DNA of 64,000 nucleotides. Origin: Ruminiclostridium josui JCM 17888. GTDB lineage: Bacteria > Bacillota > Clostridia > Acetivibrionales > DSM-1351. The stretch's first letter is position 1, and every line of letters starts with the position of its first letter. The position numbers and the translations under genes are program-made. Shown piece by piece: positions 34,409-43,716 of the stretch. The stretch covers positions 434,001-498,000 of the forward strand of contig NZ_JAGE01000002.1 in the NCBI RefSeq assembly GCF_000526495.1, in the 5' to 3' direction. The notes under the pieces were generated by a model, which had not been told where the DNA came from, searched no databases, and worked only from the letters and a program-made list of their open reading frames with translations.

Positions 34409-35782
34409 TTATTTGCTCCAATTATGGATAACCTTACGAAAAGGAGCAATCATAATGCGCCTTGTATTTTTTTGAATGGTTTTTCTAACCCAAGGCAGTC
34501 TAATGAGATTGATTAAAAAAATGTTTTTGATTTTTCTATCAAATTTCTTCTGGGGAAAGTCAAACATCTTATGTTTACGATAATATCGGTAGTCCCCATT
34601 TAGTTTTACGGAATATCTCTCCCAAATTAAATCCCTTAGCAGCTTGCCTGCCGCTACACCAAGGAAGGTAAAGGGTTTAACATAACTATGATCAGCAAAA
34701 TAAATTAATTTTTGTGCCTGAACATCCAGTAATCGATCAATTTCTTGTGAATCTTGGTATTCATCGGTTACAATACCTACCAGGTTTGCTTTGTCAATCT
34801 CTACCTGAGCACGGATGAGTTCATGCAATGTATAATTTTGTCGTAAAGGTCCTGAAACAAGATAGCAAATCTGTTTATTCACCATCTGCGGACGGGTAGT
34901 ATTAAGAAAACGGCGGTCCACAAACATTTTCCAGCGTGATGAAAAATAGCGATCCACCATCCTAAGGGCAAAAATAATAATATCAGCCTCTTTAATCTTT
35001 TTGTTATAGATTTCATGGATGTCATCGCTGTTACCATAAATACATACGTTGTCCATCCCACACTGTAAACAAGCCTTGCAACTGCCGTTCATTTTGATTT
35101 TATTAACATCCAATACCTCAACGGAGCCTGAAAAGGTATTACGCATCCTTTCAATCATTCCGTACAGGTTAGAACTTGGGTCAGTGCAGTCTGTGAGCAT
35201 TAATATACGATGTTCTTTTACATCTACCTTTTTAAGAGGGAGAGTTGAAGTATATGTAAAGCACTTTTCTTGCAGAGGGGGAAATAAATTTTCTCTTTGC
35301 ACTTTGCCTGATGCAGATTGAAAGAGGGTTTCTGCAAATGTTTCAAGACATTGTTTCTGTTTTATACTTAATGCAATACTTTTAGATGCAGAAAATGGTT
35401 CAAAGTATTGCATTCCAAGGTCTTCACATATGGCTTGAATATAATCATGGGCTGTACTGTCGTAAATATGGTTTGAAGTAGATAGAGAGGCTGCATATTT
35501 ATTACTAAATGCTGTCTGGAAATTGTTTTCGTAAATCCATTCAATAAATCTTTTATAATCGGAGTGAACCAACATAAAAATCACCGGGAATGACCAGAGT
35601 ATTATATCTGATTTCTCCACATATTTAACTGCGTGCAAAAAATTTTCATGGGAGTTCTCACTTTGACAGATATGGCATACATTCCATTCATGTTGTGGGT
35701 AATTATCAATTAAATGTTTAACTAGCAGTAAAGTTGTACTTTTTTCTCTTTTTGGACTTCCGTTTAGTACAGTTATTTTCAT
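34409..35782 (-). CDS. double-flavodoxin iron-sulfur flavoprotein (copy 1)
   Basis: A 457-residue paralogue of the gene at 32994, with the same layout: MKITVLNGSPKRE at the start, a second flavodoxin half beginning HRILMLTDCTDPSSN, the cluster motif CKACLQCGMDNVC, DRYFSSRWKMFVDR, and a basic C-terminal tail. GAGGTG is 6 bases before ATG 35782. The two copies are adjacent on the - strand and arose by tandem duplication. They end the polyketide operon, so they may reduce an intermediate or feed electrons to the HemW-like radical SAM enzyme. No homologous system of known function comes to mind. Confidence 0.78.
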   Translation of the reverse strand: MKITVLNGSPKREKSTTLLLVKHLIDNYPQHEWNVCHICQSENSHENFLHAVKYVEKSDIILWSFPVIFMLVHSDYKRFIEWIYENNFQTAFSNKYAASLSTSNHIYDSTAHDYIQAICEDLGMQYFEPFSASKSIALSIKQKQCLETFAETLFQSASGKVQRENLFPPLQEKCFTYTSTLPLKKVDVKEHRILMLTDCTDPSSNLYGMIERMRNTFSGSVEVLDVNKIKMNGSCKACLQCGMDNVCIYGNSDDIHEIYNKKIKEADIIIFALRMVDRYFSSRWKMFVDRRFLNTTRPQMVNKQICYLVSGPLRQNYTLHELIRAQVEIDKANLVGIVTDEYQDSQEIDRLLDVQAQKLIYFADHSYVKPFTFLGVAAGKLLRDLIWERYSVKLNGDYRYYRKHKMFDFPQKKFDRKIKNIFLINLIRLPWVRKTIQKNTRRIMIAPFRKVIHNWSK

Positions 35783-35849
35783 TACCGACACCTCAAACTT
35801 TTTTATTTGTACTTTTTACCTTAACGTAACAAACTTTTAAAAAGTTTAA

Positions 35850-37823
35850 CTACTTAGGGCTTCGATCAACCATATTAAACTTTGGATTTGAGTATACTTT
35901 ATTTTCAATAAAAAGATGATGTAGCATTTGAAGAGAAAGCATTACTCCAATAGCCAAATCTACTCTTTTCCTGGTGTGATCATCAGGTGAGAGAGTTTTC
36001 CGAGCCAGAGTTATATATTTTGAATTTTTTCTGTGAAAAATTCCGGTTCTTTTAATTGCATCTACCGAAAGCAGTTCTTCTTCAAGCTCATGCCCTCTGC
36101 TAGTTGCCAGAAAGGAATCCCAATTAGGTGATAAAAACGTGTGCTTTTTACCTTTTCTAATATGAGGGGGCAGCTCTGTATTAAATGCTTCTCTAAGGAC
36201 ATGTTTTTCACGGAGATTATCCATTTGTAGAAGATACTTGGGATGAAGTTTTGATACAAACGCTGCTAAATCACGATCTAAATAAGGCAAACGTCCTTCT
36301 ACAGAATTTGCCATTTCTATTCTGTCCCCTAGAAGAGGAATCATATATGTATATAGTTGGTTTAAAGAAATAAAACGGCTGGCGTTGAAAGGGTGAAGTT
36401 CTCTTAAATACTCGAAATCATAGTTGCGTCGTATGAGATTTCCCGGTTGCTGAGCTGAAGTGATTCCCAGTGCCTCGGTGTCCAGAATCTTATGAAACAT
36501 TTCATATGCTCCGATTGCACGGTTGGCAAAAAAACTGTGATATCCGACAAAACTGCTGTTCTGATTCCATTTATCATTGTGATCCCACATAGCAAATTCC
36601 GTTGGGGCTTCTTTTACTTTAAATTCTTCTAAAAATTTCAGTCCTTTTTTAGCAGTATCACTGTCGGATAACAGCATCCTCCATATCTGTTCCAGACGGA
36701 AATAGGGGTACCCTCCAAAGTACTCGTCTCCGCCTTCACCGGTAATACAAACCTTATAGCCTGATTGATGGACATGAGCTGATAATAGTTGTTTTGCAAT
36801 AGAATGCGGATTTACAATTACTGCTTCATTATGGTAAAGATTTTTTTCAAAAGAATCTGCCAGCATTTCCATACTACAATGGACACTTTGAAAGTCTACA
36901 TTATAAAATTTGGCAGTTTCCTCAGCAATACCCGATTCATCATATATAGCTTCGTTGAACCCTATATTAAATGCTTTCAACTTTTGGTTAAGCTTTGCCA
37001 TGATACCGCAGAGAAGGGTAGAATCCACACCTCCGCTCAAATAAACCACTACAGGGACATCTGCTATCATTCTTCGTCTTACCGCATTAACTAAGTAGTG
37101 TTGTACTCCTTCTTTGGCTTCAGAAAAGGATATACTATTATCGGTATTGAAGCGAGGTTTCCAATAGCATTTCTCCCTTAAACCGTACTCGTCGCTGATT
37201 TCTAGGTAATGGCCGGGACGTATACTTTTTATACCGTCTATAAAGGTATCAGTTGGTGAGTAAAGGGTAATACAGGTAGACATAACGTAGTCGGGCGAGA
37301 TTTTTCTTTCAATCCTGTCAAGAGAAAGAATTCCCTTGATTTCAGAAGAAAATACAAATTCATTACTGTTAACATGGTAAAAAAGCGGTTTAATTCCATG
37401 ACGGTCCCGCCCTGCATACATTGTCTTTTTTCGCTCATCCCATAATATAAACGCGAATTCGCCATTGATTTTATCAAGAAAATCCATTCCATATTCTTCG
37501 TAAAGATGTACAATTACTTCAGTATCAGAGCGGGTAATAAAGCGATGTCCCTTTTTTATAAGATTCTGGCGACATTCCTCAATATCATAAATTTCACCAT
37601 TATATACTAATGCAACTGATTGGTCTTCATTATACATGGGTTGATGCCCATTTTTTATATCTATAATGCTAAGGCGAAGGTTTGCTAGACCGACCCTTCC
37701 ACCATTTACAATGCAAAAACCGGCCTCATCCGGTCCACGATGTACGATGGCAGAAGACATCCGCCGCAAATCTGTTGGATCTACAACTCCATGAATTTTA
37801 TATAGGCTATTGATTCCACACAT
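35850..37823 (-). CDS. asnB: asparagine synthetase (glutamine-hydrolysing) family
   Basis: A 657-residue class II glutamine amidotransferase. Cys2 (MCGI) is the glutaminase nucleophile after Met removal; HRGPDE, NGEIYD and the SDTEV loop line the glutamine site. The synthetase domain has VVYLSGGVDST (PP-loop), GEGGDEYFGGYPY and ANSVEGRLPYLD. All catalytic elements are intact. AsnB-like enzymes adenylate a carboxylate and transfer ammonia. Within a polyketide operon it may amidate the acyl product rather than aspartate, as is known for AsnB homologues in antibiotic clusters. A housekeeping role cannot be excluded. Confidence 0.88.
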   Translation of the reverse strand: MCGINSLYKIHGVVDPTDLRRMSSAIVHRGPDEAGFCIVNGGRVGLANLRLSIIDIKNGHQPMYNEDQSVALVYNGEIYDIEECRQNLIKKGHRFITRSDTEVIVHLYEEYGMDFLDKINGEFAFILWDERKKTMYAGRDRHGIKPLFYHVNSNEFVFSSEIKGILSLDRIERKISPDYVMSTCITLYSPTDTFIDGIKSIRPGHYLEISDEYGLREKCYWKPRFNTDNSISFSEAKEGVQHYLVNAVRRRMIADVPVVVYLSGGVDSTLLCGIMAKLNQKLKAFNIGFNEAIYDESGIAEETAKFYNVDFQSVHCSMEMLADSFEKNLYHNEAVIVNPHSIAKQLLSAHVHQSGYKVCITGEGGDEYFGGYPYFRLEQIWRMLLSDSDTAKKGLKFLEEFKVKEAPTEFAMWDHNDKWNQNSSFVGYHSFFANRAIGAYEMFHKILDTEALGITSAQQPGNLIRRNYDFEYLRELHPFNASRFISLNQLYTYMIPLLGDRIEMANSVEGRLPYLDRDLAAFVSKLHPKYLLQMDNLREKHVLREAFNTELPPHIRKGKKHTFLSPNWDSFLATSRGHELEEELLSVDAIKRTGIFHRKNSKYITLARKTLSPDDHTRKRVDLAIGVMLSLQMLHHLFIENKVYSNPKFNMVDRSPK

Positions 37824-37848
37824 ATTTTATACCCTTTTTCATATTAGT

Positions 37849-38925
37849 TTATTTACATGGTTTTCCCCAATTATCTAATGTAACGGTGTCAGGACATTCA
37901 AATGCATCCTGACCGATTTGCTCAGCTAATTTTTTTAGCATTCCAGGTGGGGGAGAGAACATCAGATCTTTTTTTGCCTGTTCTTGGGAAAATTCGCCTT
38001 CTCTTATCATATAAGCATATTCCTCAGTAAAATACGTATAGTCCATTTTCCTAAAGTCACTATAAGTATTTAGCCAAATCATTATACAGTTGGTAGTTCT
38101 GCAGGGATAACTGGTGGGCATAGGCTGCCAGCCAAAGCGGCGCATGAGATCTTCTTTATAAGCTTCCTTATCGGTTTTATTAAATTTGAACATATAGTAG
38201 GGAATAAACAGGGGCAGTTCCGAGCGGATGCTTTCTTCAGCATCTTTCATCTCCTGTAGGATTACATGTTCATCCATAAGCTTAAATTTATTACGGAACT
38301 CTCTCACAAATTGAATATCTTCACGCTTTAATACTTCTGCAATGATTTGTTCAACCATATCATTAAATCTCGGTCTGTTTGTAATAATGGAAAATCCACC
38401 TTTTGAAAAGCCGTTGATAATCAATGGAATGTTAAATTTCCTTGCCAGTTCAATGTTATTTAGATATAAAATAGTTCCGCACATTAAGCAGGTACTAATT
38501 TTAAGATCAGACTCATTGATATAGCGAAATAACTTTTTCATGAATGTCATATCATGTTGCCAGACAATTAGATCTACATCCAACCCGGCACAAAGTTTTC
38601 TGGCATTTTCCGAAGCTATTTCACTTACAAAACCATCGTCATTATGATATACAAGAGGGCGGAGTTTGTATTTCTCAACTAAGGTTACCAATGCATTAGA
38701 GCTATCCACGCCTCCACTGAGAGGAACAAGGACATCATATTTGTTGCCCCTTTTTTTGAATTTCCTAAGAAATTTACCTAATTCCTCCTCATTTTCGAAT
38801 AACCTTGAACTTTTACGAGCAATTTCGTTTTCGAAATTGTTGCATAAATTGCAAATGTCGTTTTCATCCAGTGTCAAACCGGGATAAGTATCCGGTAACA
38901 AACACTTTTTACAATGCTTTTCCAT
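37849..38925 (-). CDS. PP-loop N-acetyl-sugar-amidotransferase-like protein
   Basis: A 358-residue N-type ATP pyrophosphatase of the WbuX/PseA family. An N-terminal zinc motif (CKKCLLP and CNLCNNF) precedes the PP-loop PLSGGVDSS at ~residue 70. LVYHNDDGF, CLMCGTILY and NGFSKGGFS follow. Family members transfer an amino group from a glutaminase partner to an activated sugar or acid. No HisH-like glutaminase is next to it; the AsnB-like enzyme 25 bases downstream could provide ammonia. In a polyketide operon it may perform an amidation or thio/amidine step. Substrate is unknown. Confidence 0.82.
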   Translation of the reverse strand: MEKHCKKCLLPDTYPGLTLDENDICNLCNNFENEIARKSSRLFENEEELGKFLRKFKKRGNKYDVLVPLSGGVDSSNALVTLVEKYKLRPLVYHNDDGFVSEIASENARKLCAGLDVDLIVWQHDMTFMKKLFRYINESDLKISTCLMCGTILYLNNIELARKFNIPLIINGFSKGGFSIITNRPRFNDMVEQIIAEVLKREDIQFVREFRNKFKLMDEHVILQEMKDAEESIRSELPLFIPYYMFKFNKTDKEAYKEDLMRRFGWQPMPTSYPCRTTNCIMIWLNTYSDFRKMDYTYFTEEYAYMIREGEFSQEQAKKDLMFSPPPGMLKKLAEQIGQDAFECPDTVTLDNWGKPCK

Positions 38926-38952
38926 ATATCAACACTCCTTATCCTAATGCAA

Positions 38953-40293
38953 CTATAATATACTAGGCATTCCAATTTTGACCTTATTAAGTACCATCCA
39001 AAGACGGTCTGTAAATATAATTTTGTCTGTTCCGCTTTTAATAAAGCGTAGTCGGCGCATATCCTCCAGCACTTTGTCGTAAATGTCCCCCATTGGAACT
39101 CCATAGTGTTCCATAAAACGCTGTTCTACAATTTCTTTAAAATTGGGTAGGGAACGATTCATATAGATAATACGATAGAGAATGAATCGTTCATAAGCTT
39201 GCTGCTGATTGAGAGCAACTCCGCTGATAGCAGGATCACGGTTTTCATTTATTGCAGAGATATACTCATCAACGTTATGGAAATTACAGCCTTCACCATC
39301 ATCAAGTAATGTTCCGGCACTAGAACCGATACCTACAATCCTTGTTTCAGTAGAATGGTATTTATGTTCATAAGCACCTTTCTTATGATAGAATACGGGG
39401 GATTCCTCTCTGAAATAATTATTATTGAGCATAGTTTTTTCAATAAAAGCATCAAATTCCAATAACCTTTTGAAATGTGCCTTAATTGTAATACCTTCTT
39501 TTCTTTCAAGTTCTTCACCTAAAGGTGTGTGTGTGGCAATTCTAAGAGGGAACAAAGTAACTTGATGTGGTGCACCAAAAGAATTCAGCACTTCCATATC
39601 GTATTCCAAATGTTCCTTTGTCTGTCCAATGAGCCCATAAATCATATCGATATTTACTGTAAATCCATAATCCAGTAAAAGATTGATTATTTGTTTTGCT
39701 TTTTCAGGCGTATGTGCACAATGCATTTCCTTTAGAAAACGGTCGCTAAAGGTCTGGATTCCGAGACTGACTCTGTTCATTCCACTGCTTTTTAACGCTA
39801 TAATTTTTTCTTCATTTAATGTTGAAGGATTTGACTCAAATGAAAACTCACCATCTTTGTCAAAATTAAAGCTGTTAAAAATTTTGTAAACAATTCGTTT
39901 AATATTTTCTGCGCTTAAAACCGAAGGGGTACCACCACCAAAGTAGACAGAACTAAAAGTTGTAGATTTTATAAAGGGAGTATTCTTTATATTTTCGATT
40001 TCCTTTTCCAAAGCATCCAAATAATCCGTTATTTTTTGGGATGTATATGGAGTTGTATAATAAGGGCAGTAATCACACCTTGTAGCACAAAAGGGAATAT
40101 GTACATACAAAACATTTTTTGTGTTCGGGTATCGGTTGGGATTGGCAAAAATATTCTGCTTCAGATTTTCTACCGCAATTCTTTCCCAATCACTTGCTTC
40201 CACCCTTGAACGAATGTTGAATATTTCGGTATAATTTTTTTCCGAAAGCCGTTTTAAAATATCCTGTGTTGATAAGTTCTCAGTGATATTCAT
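38953..40293 (-). CDS. HemW-like radical SAM enzyme in the polyketide operon
   Basis: A 446-residue coproporphyrinogen-oxidase-like radical SAM protein. YVHIPFC69-x3-C73-x2-C76 is the cluster site, then YFGGGTPSVL, SLGIQTFSD and NIDMIYGLIGQT, the HemW/HemN patterns. The C-terminal HemN-like domain is ~110 residues. GGGAGGA precedes ATG 40293. HemW-like enzymes in natural-product loci (class C methyltransferases, Jaw5/C10P cyclopropanases) use two SAM molecules to add methyl or cyclopropane carbons. This is the most attractive role here; a true haem chaperone is the alternative. Confidence 0.83.
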   Translation of the reverse strand: MNITENLSTQDILKRLSEKNYTEIFNIRSRVEASDWERIAVENLKQNIFANPNRYPNTKNVLYVHIPFCATRCDYCPYYTTPYTSQKITDYLDALEKEIENIKNTPFIKSTTFSSVYFGGGTPSVLSAENIKRIVYKIFNSFNFDKDGEFSFESNPSTLNEEKIIALKSSGMNRVSLGIQTFSDRFLKEMHCAHTPEKAKQIINLLLDYGFTVNIDMIYGLIGQTKEHLEYDMEVLNSFGAPHQVTLFPLRIATHTPLGEELERKEGITIKAHFKRLLEFDAFIEKTMLNNNYFREESPVFYHKKGAYEHKYHSTETRIVGIGSSAGTLLDDGEGCNFHNVDEYISAINENRDPAISGVALNQQQAYERFILYRIIYMNRSLPNFKEIVEQRFMEHYGVPMGDIYDKVLEDMRRLRFIKSGTDKIIFTDRLWMVLNKVKIGMPSIL

Positions 40294-40325
40294 TATAATT
40301 CCTCCCAATTATTAAATTCAGCAGT

Positions 40326-41180
40326 TTATAACTTCTCATTTGTATTTTCAAACTTCTTTAGATGTTGTTCTATTAAAGCGTTCATTTCCTGGTGATTTTC
40401 AATAAACGCTGAGTGCCCTGCACTGGGGATAATATGCAAGGTACTGTTTGGAATCTTTGCTGCGATTTCCTTCTGATATTCCAGAGGGAAAACCTTATCA
40501 TTACCACTACCAACAACAAGTGTAGGACAGGTGATATGTTCCAGACTCTCTTTAAGATTTGGATGGTTTCTAAGGGCTGTTAACAATGCTTTAAAAGAAC
40601 GAGTGTTTCGGTTGTAATTGTAATAGTTTTCAAGAGTAATATGCTCCATGTCAGAAGTTTTTTCTAAATATTCCTCTGAATGGTTCCAGGGATATAGAAA
40701 CATATATACATTTTTAAGGTCAACACCTGAATCAATCATTGTTATCAAACCATGAATCATCTGATAAATATAAATATTTATCCGGACACCGGTATTCAAC
40801 AATACCAGACTGTTTACATAAGATGGAAACTGGTAGGTGAACCAAAGGCCGAACATACCTCCAAGTGAATAGCCAATCAAGTGAGTTTCCCGACGACCCT
40901 CACGGTCTAAAACATTTTTTATGGCTGTTATAATATCCTCATAAACCAGTTCCTGATTTTCCTTTTCTTCAGAATTGCCTACTCCAGGGTAATCAAGAAA
41001 CAGTAGTTTATAATTATCGCGAAAATAAGAGTATCGCTGCTGTTTTATCCATGATTTATTACCTACATATAAACCGTTTAAAAAGAAGATAATCTTCTCA
41101 GAAGCGGGATTGCCTCCAACATAATAGCATACCGTACGTTGATTATTCTCAATAAAAAATTTGCTCATGTTATCTTTCAT
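40326..41180 (-). CDS. alpha/beta hydrolase
   Basis: A 284-residue alpha/beta-hydrolase fold enzyme. FLNGLYVGNKSW gives the oxyanion region, GYSLGGMFG the nucleophile elbow, and GSGNDKVFP and AGHSAFIE the acid and His of the triad. In a type II polyketide operon without a thioesterase domain it may release or transfer the chain from the ACP. The start is ATG 41180 with only a weak upstream GGTATTGG; ATG 41168 is possible. Specificity is not readable. Confidence 0.82.
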   Translation of the reverse strand: MKDNMSKFFIENNQRTVCYYVGGNPASEKIIFFLNGLYVGNKSWIKQQRYSYFRDNYKLLFLDYPGVGNSEEKENQELVYEDIITAIKNVLDREGRRETHLIGYSLGGMFGLWFTYQFPSYVNSLVLLNTGVRINIYIYQMIHGLITMIDSGVDLKNVYMFLYPWNHSEEYLEKTSDMEHITLENYYNYNRNTRSFKALLTALRNHPNLKESLEHITCPTLVVGSGNDKVFPLEYQKEIAAKIPNSTLHIIPSAGHSAFIENHQEMNALIEQHLKKFENTNEKL

Positions 41181-41259
41181 AGTTTAGTAACCAATACCTT
41201 TACAATTATTTTACTACCTCGCTAAACAACAGGTTTAATATTGCTCATACTCGTCAAAA

Positions 41260-42006
41260 TTAGGTTTCCTTTACGGTTTGAGTGAAACCGCCATCCAAAA
41301 TAATGTTAGAGCCATTTTCAAAAACATGGTTTCCTTCTGCAAGATATGAAATGAATTCAGCTATTTCTTCCACTTCTGCATACCTTCCCAACGGTATTCT
41401 TTGAGTAGATTTGGGGTCGTTGTACCAAGGTGAGGATTTAATCAGATCAGTAGCAACCGGGCCAGGGGAGACGGCATAATATGAAATATCATTTTTTCTG
41501 TTACGGAGGCCCATTTGCTTTGTCCATTCAATAAGCATGGCTTTAGAAACAGCATAGGGGAGCTGGCCTTTCCGGGGTTTGACTCCTGAAATACTGCAAA
41601 GATTTACAACCGTAGCGTTTGGGGATAATCTTAGCCTGCTCAAACAGGCAGAATGGACTGCTAAAGCACCAAAATAATTAGTATCCAACACCTGATTCCA
41701 GTCCTCATTACTCACTTCATAAATGAGATTGTCTTTTAAGGTACCTGCATTATTTACTAAAATATCCAACCGTTGGAAAGGGAAGTTATTCAAAGCTTTT
41801 TGAATTTCTTCCTGAGGAGACCTCACATCAAATTCAATGATTTCTCCAACCCCACCAGAGGCTACAATGTCATCCAATAAATCGCGGGCATTTTCTTTAT
41901 TTCTGGAGTTGATACATACATAACACCCGTCCGATGCCAGTTTTCTGCATATAGCAGCTCCAATTCCCTTATTACCACCCGTTACCAAAGCAATTTTCTT
42001 GTCCAT
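41260..42006 (-). CDS. short-chain dehydrogenase, 3-oxoacyl-ACP-reductase-like
   Basis: A 248-residue classical SDR. TGGNKGIGAA is the cofactor motif, NNAGTLKD the NNAG strand, a catalytic Ser lies in NLCSISGVKP, and Y-x3-K is in LPYAVSK; VSPGPVATD and an ILDGGFTQ end complete the FabG pattern. It likely reduces beta-keto groups made by the adjacent ketosynthases with NAD(P)H. The next gene upstream encodes a degenerate SDR, which may be its partner in a heteromer, as known for some FabG-like pairs. Confidence 0.88.
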   Translation of the reverse strand: MDKKIALVTGGNKGIGAAICRKLASDGCYVCINSRNKENARDLLDDIVASGGVGEIIEFDVRSPQEEIQKALNNFPFQRLDILVNNAGTLKDNLIYEVSNEDWNQVLDTNYFGALAVHSACLSRLRLSPNATVVNLCSISGVKPRKGQLPYAVSKAMLIEWTKQMGLRNRKNDISYYAVSPGPVATDLIKSSPWYNDPKSTQRIPLGRYAEVEEIAEFISYLAEGNHVFENGSNIILDGGFTQTVKET

Positions 42007-42023
42007 ATTTCACCCTGCTTTCC

Positions 42024-42623
42024 TTAAAGCGTTAATGACTGTGCGGTCAAATACATTTTCCGTTTGCCAGACCATGCCAGAAAAGATATAAGATCCGGTA
42101 AGTAATCTTGATTTGTTACTTTGATGGAGTTCACAAGAATCTTTTTTCTTGATAATTCTAATGCTGCTACCTTAGATACAGCATCTAGACCTTTACTAAA
42201 GGATTCCATCAAAACACCGCATTGAGGATTTTTTTCTAAATATATTGGAGTGAAATCCAGATACCATAACATACTTTGTCTATAACGCATTACCGGAAGA
42301 TAAAGCATTTTTGTGAGGGAGAAGACCTTTTGCAGGAGTACTCTCAAGTTTTCATCGGCACTGGATAAATCCAAAAGACTATCTACTGTGGGGCATACTA
42401 CAATATGTTTTGCAGGCATCCAATTATCCAATTTTTCCTGAATCTGACGCTCATCGAAAAAATCAGTATAGCCACATAAACCTTCTACATCTTTGTTTAT
42501 GCTGTTTCTTAGGTCAGAATCAATCATATAGTTTATATCATTGTCAGATCTTAAATCCAAAATGGATAGAGACTGCTCTTTAGATGTTTTACCTAAATAG
42601 GCATATAAAATCTTATCCGACAT
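42024..42623 (-). CDS. degenerate SDR-like protein (inactive partner?)
   Basis: A 199-residue protein with weak SDR features. It lacks the TGxxxGxG cofactor loop. The segment MESFSKGLDAVSKV matches the YxxxK helix region, but the catalytic Tyr position holds Glu, and the following ALELSRKKILVNSIKV is the conserved SDR strand. It is therefore catalytically dead by this reading. ATG 42623 follows AAAGGA. Located 17 bases before the intact ketoreductase, it may form a structural heterodimer with it. Alternative: a diverged protein of another Rossmann family. Confidence 0.65.
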   Translation of the reverse strand: MSDKILYAYLGKTSKEQSLSILDLRSDNDINYMIDSDLRNSINKDVEGLCGYTDFFDERQIQEKLDNWMPAKHIVVCPTVDSLLDLSSADENLRVLLQKVFSLTKMLYLPVMRYRQSMLWYLDFTPIYLEKNPQCGVLMESFSKGLDAVSKVAALELSRKKILVNSIKVTNQDYLPDLISFLAWSGKRKMYLTAQSLTL

Positions 42624-42662
42624 TATATTTAATCCTTTCAAGCACATAGGCTTACTCCGAAT

Positions 42663-43694
42663 TTACCAAATAAACGGCATTGCCTTACATTTATTTATCA
42701 TGTCATCAAATTCTTTTCGTTCCATTAATGAATGATATGGGGACTTTCTTACAACAAATTCTTTTGCTTTAAAAATAATACCATTCGAATCAAAGGAACA
42801 GATGTTACACACCATATCTTCATCAATAGCAACCAATTCTACAAAAACCTTAACTTTACCGGTTAATGGATGAGGTCTGCAAAAATCCAATTGCTTACCT
42901 CCAATAGGAAGCCTTCCAATTAGGTTTATATATCTGGAAAAGAATACTGCATATTGTAAGCAAGAATCATTTCCAAGAGGAGAAGTCAAAAAAGTAGATT
43001 CTTGATTGGAAATGAAGTTTTTCTCTTTTCCAGAACAGTCATACTCACCGATAAATAAAGTTTTTTCACTATTTACAGCAAAGCGTGCACAGGAACTTTG
43101 AAACAAAGGTCCTAATGAAGGGAAATAGAACTTATAGTAACTATCTTTTGGTAATTGGTAGTAGTTATATTCTTCCTGGGGAATTAGAAATTCCTGAATT
43201 TCAACATCATTATAGGATAAAACTACGCGTGATGTCGCATTAAGTCGCGTTCCCAATACCTGATTCATTTTGTTAATTCTTTTAGAAACAATTTCAATTT
43301 CAAATTCAATTTCATTTTTATTTTTAATTACTTTCCGGTATATAAATTGTGCCTTCATGGAATTACCGGGAAGCATTGCAAGTGCACGCAATATTGAAAA
43401 ATCCACAAGCTGTGCCGGTCTTAAATTAGCTACATCCAAATTCAGTTGATATTCAGAATAGAAGACAGCGGCTTCAAAAAAAAGCTCCATGATCATGGTT
43501 GCAGGAACAAAAGAATCGGTACCGAAAATATGGTCCTTTAAATAAACGTGGTGGGACGAATCTATTTCAATATCTAAACGTGCTGTATCTCCTTCCACAG
43601 AAAAACACTCAATATGGTTTTTAAAATGAGGGTAACGGTCTTCCGAAAGTTCAAAGGCACTTTCGGTATTTTGAAACTTTTTTTCCGTATGCAT
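42663..43694 (-). CDS. hot-dog dehydratase-like protein of the polyketide operon
   Basis: A 343-residue protein with two hot-dog halves. The first half contains H-x3-G-x4-P within YLKDHIFGTDSFVP, the active-site pattern of polyketide synthase dehydratases, followed by MIMELFFEAAVFY. The second half (from ~200) has SLGPLFQSSCARFAV and LDFCRPHPLTGKV, with an Asp/His region not clearly resolved. It would remove water from beta-hydroxyacyl-ACP. Start ATG 43694 lies after GAAAGGA inside the intergenic gap; the longer frame into the ketosynthase gene has no ribosome site. Confidence 0.72.
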   Translation of the reverse strand: MHTEKKFQNTESAFELSEDRYPHFKNHIECFSVEGDTARLDIEIDSSHHVYLKDHIFGTDSFVPATMIMELFFEAAVFYSEYQLNLDVANLRPAQLVDFSILRALAMLPGNSMKAQFIYRKVIKNKNEIEFEIEIVSKRINKMNQVLGTRLNATSRVVLSYNDVEIQEFLIPQEEYNYYQLPKDSYYKFYFPSLGPLFQSSCARFAVNSEKTLFIGEYDCSGKEKNFISNQESTFLTSPLGNDSCLQYAVFFSRYINLIGRLPIGGKQLDFCRPHPLTGKVKVFVELVAIDEDMVCNICSFDSNGIIFKAKEFVVRKSPYHSLMERKEFDDMINKCKAMPFIW

Positions 43695-43716
43695 AGAGGC
43701 GGTTCCTTTCATAATG

